Source of the DNA: Pseudomonadota bacterium | GTDB lineage: Bacteria > Desulfobacterota > Desulfovibrionia > Desulfovibrionales > Desulfovibrionaceae | Length of the DNA: 6,121 nt | Assembly: GCA_023453335.1 (NCBI GenBank) | Contig: JAEXTU010000040.1 | Coordinates: forward strand, 1 to 6,121 | Direction of reading: 5' to 3' | Shown here: one piece after another, positions 4,375 to 6,121 of the stretch | Position numbering within the stretch: the first letter of the stretch is position 1 | How the letters are laid out: every line of letters starts with the position of its first letter | The notes under the pieces: model-generated | Told to the model about the DNA's origin: nothing | Database searches by the model: none | What the model saw: only the letters and a program-made list of their open reading frames with translations | Position numbers and translations under genes: made by a program

Positions 4375-6121
4375 TCAAGCGGAAGATGGCCTGAAATTCA
4401 CCTTGGTGCAGCGCGCCTTGCGGGGGGACCAGGCGCGGGTTTCGCAGCGGGGATGGATGGTGAGGGGGAGGTTCTTCTTGAGGAACTCGCTCGGCTTGCG
4501 CTCCAGGAGCACCACGTCGGCCGGGGACTGGACGCAGAACATCTCGCCCCAGTTGGTGGAATAGAGGATGGCCGCCTCCCGGATGCGCGGGTCCTCGCGC
4601 TGGGTGAGCAGGTTCACGACGACCAGGGCGCGGCGCACGCTCTCCTCCTTGAGCCCCTCCTCCACCCCGGTCTCGAAGGTGGCGTCGTGCGGGAAGAAGG
4701 CGTCCACCTCCGCCAGCAGCTCGGCCAAGTCGGGCACCGACACCGGGTTCTGCAGGGTGCCGCCGGCCACGTGCTGGCCGGGCCGGTAGATGCCGTTGGC
4801 CACCAGCCAGGCCAAGAGCCGCACCGGGGACTTGTCCCGGGAGAGCTCCTCGGGCTCGGCCTTGCGCTCGTCCCCGGCCTGGGCCGCGCCGCGCGCGATC
4901 CAGGTCATGGGCGTGCCGGGAATGCCCTCGCACCCGAACTCCACGGCCCCGAACAGACCCGAGGGCGGGTCCACGAAATGGGTCCGGGCCACCTTGCCCG
5001 GCTTGCTGCCGAAATGGGCCATGATCTTGCGGCCCAGCTTGGTGCGGTCCTCCTCGCTCACCGCGCTCTCCATGTCCAGGGCGCGCACCCGCTGCATGAC
5101 CGACTCGTAGGTCTTGAACATGAAGTTGGAGACCATGGTGCCGGTCTCCATGTGCCGGGCGAATGCCCCCTGCTCCTCGGCCTTGCCGCCGGCCGCGGAC
5201 GCGGGCGACACCGCGGTCTCCATGGGATGGCCGGTGACCGGGTAGAAGAACTCCAGGTAGCTGGCCCCGGTCAGGTCCTGGGGCCGGCCCGAGGTGCGGG
5301 CCGCGGCCGAGTACCCGGTCTTCTGCAGGAAGGCCAGGCGCATGAGGGCGGCCGCGTTCTTGCGCTCCGCGGCCCGGTAGTGCTCGAACACCTCCCGGAA
5401 GAGCACGGCGTAGGCGTCCACGTCCCACAGGTCGTGGCTGCCCGCGGCCAGGCGCTCCTTGATGCGGTCGCACAGCAAGACCGGGCTGGCCCCGGCCGCG
5501 AAGTACACGTCCAGGATGGCGAACTTCATCACCGACTTGAAGGGCTTCTTGAGGGCCTTGACGATCTGCCACAGGGAGGCCCCGAAGAACTCCTCGCGGC
5601 CGATGAGGCCCAGGTGCCCCAGGTCGGACACCGGCAGCCCGGCCGCGGCCCCGGTCTCCAGCCCGGCGACCGCCGCGGCGTAGGCGTCCTCCCCGGCCCC
5701 GGCCGCGGTGAACCACCAGGCGGGCAGCCCGCCGGCCAGGCGCACCACGGTGCGGTAGAACTCCTCCTTGAGCAGCTTGGCCTGGGTGGAGCCGGCGCTC
5801 TCCTGGTCGCTGGCCCCGAAATTGTTGGTGCGCACCGCGTCCAGGTCCATGAGGAAGAAGTGGACCTCCAGCCCGAACTTCTTGGCCGCAAAGGCCTCGA
5901 CGGCGGACAGCTTGGCCCGGACCGCAGCCAGGGTCTCCCCGGACAGGCCCGGGGCCACGCAGGCCCAGAAGTCCAGGTCCGAGCCCCGGCCCTGGGCCAC
6001 GGTGCCCACGCTGCCGATGGTGTACAGCCCATCCAGGGGCACGGGCTGGGCCGTGGGGGCGGCGGCCGGCGGGGTGGGCAAATGCTTGGCCAGGAGACCG
6101 GCCGCGGTGTGGTCCGGGGTG
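4375..6121 (-). CDS. cyaA: Class I adenylate cyclase (N-terminus beyond window)
   Basis: The frame is open from the window edge to a TGA at 4375, giving 581 visible residues. It matches the class I cyclases of enterobacteria (Cya), which convert ATP to 3',5'-cAMP. The nucleotidyltransferase-type motif is DGLYTIGS ... GSDLDFWAC, with Asp48 and Asp50 in visible numbering as likely metal ligands. It is followed by FFLMD (88-92), STQ then EFYRTVVRLAG (111-130) and FGASLWQ (179-185), each with a close counterpart in E. coli CyaA. A TTG at 6081 is not taken as the start because the frame continues upstream and, by comparison with E. coli, roughly 60-100 residues should precede this motif. From the catalytic motif to the stop there are about 530 residues, some 200 fewer than in E. 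coli, so the C-terminal regulatory part is shortened. The gene precedes the SRPBCC and MerR-type genes on the same strand. No Crp-type site was recognised nearby. Confidence 0.93.
   Translation of the reverse strand, partial: TPDHTAAGLLAKHLPTPPAAAPTAQPVPLDGLYTIGSVGTVAQGRGSDLDFWACVAPGLSGETLAAVRAKLSAVEAFAAKKFGLEVHFFLMDLDAVRTNNFGASDQESAGSTQAKLLKEEFYRTVVRLAGGLPAWWFTAAGAGEDAYAAAVAGLETGAAAGLPVSDLGHLGLIGREEFFGASLWQIVKALKKPFKSVMKFAILDVYFAAGASPVLLCDRIKERLAAGSHDLWDVDAYAVLFREVFEHYRAAERKNAAALMRLAFLQKTGYSAAARTSGRPQDLTGASYLEFFYPVTGHPMETAVSPASAAGGKAEEQGAFARHMETGTMVSNFMFKTYESVMQRVRALDMESAVSEEDRTKLGRKIMAHFGSKPGKVARTHFVDPPSGLFGAVEFGCEGIPGTPMTWIARGAAQAGDERKAEPEELSRDKSPVRLLAWLVANGIYRPGQHVAGGTLQNPVSVPDLAELLAEVDAFFPHDATFETGVEEGLKEESVRRALVVVNLLTQREDPRIREAAILYSTNWGEMFCVQSPADVVLLERKPSEFLKKNLPLTIHPRCETRAWSPRKARCTKVNFRPSSA

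Noticed and set aside
4292..4378. Promoter for the SRPBCC-MerR pair (TTGACC at 4373-4378, minus strand)
   Set aside because: No acceptable -10 is found at 16-19 bases; the pair may be transcribed from the cyclase promoter or from an activator-dependent one.
4370..5716. Long minus-strand frame of 448 residues overlapping the cyclase
   Set aside because: It is an Arg/Gly-rich shadow of the class I cyclase frame, caused by high GC; no domain is recognisable.

Overview
This is a very GC-rich bacterial window holding six protein genes. Two are cut by the window edges. There are no rRNA or tRNA genes, insertion sequences or CRISPR arrays. A class I adenylate cyclase together with a bacterial TYW1-like radical SAM protein, in a high-GC background, suggests a sulfate-reducing Desulfovibrionales-type bacterium. 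That assignment is inference from gene content; a high-GC gammaproteobacterium is less likely but not excluded.

Layout. Bases 1-701 (minus) encode the N-terminal 233 residues of a radical SAM protein of the COG0731 type, with a GTG start. It diverges from trmI (841-1731, plus), a tRNA m1A58 methyltransferase with an unusual acidic C-terminal tail. The 139-bp divergent region between them holds an 18-bp near-perfect dyad and a weak promoter. After a short spacer with a possible terminator comes mnmE (1836-3215, plus), the tRNA U34-modifying GTPase. Its promoter is placed so that transcription should begin at or next to the ATG, which suggests a leaderless message. mnmE converges on a minus-strand group with only 3 bp between the stop codons. 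In transcription order the minus-strand group is the class I adenylate cyclase (4375-6121, N-terminus off the window), an SRPBCC-fold protein (3770-4291, GTG start), and a MerR-family regulator (3219-3752).

How the genes work together. The left half is a tRNA-modification neighbourhood: TrmI methylates A58, MnmE modifies U34 of the anticodon, and the radical SAM protein resembles the enzyme that acts on G37 in archaea and eukaryotes. The right half looks like signalling: a cyclase making cAMP, followed by a tightly spaced pair of a putative ligand-binding protein and a one-component transcription regulator. I see no strong evidence for a wholly new system. The points most worth checking are the putative leaderless mnmE, the dyad between the divergent genes, the SRPBCC-MerR pair, and the shortened C-terminal part of the cyclase.
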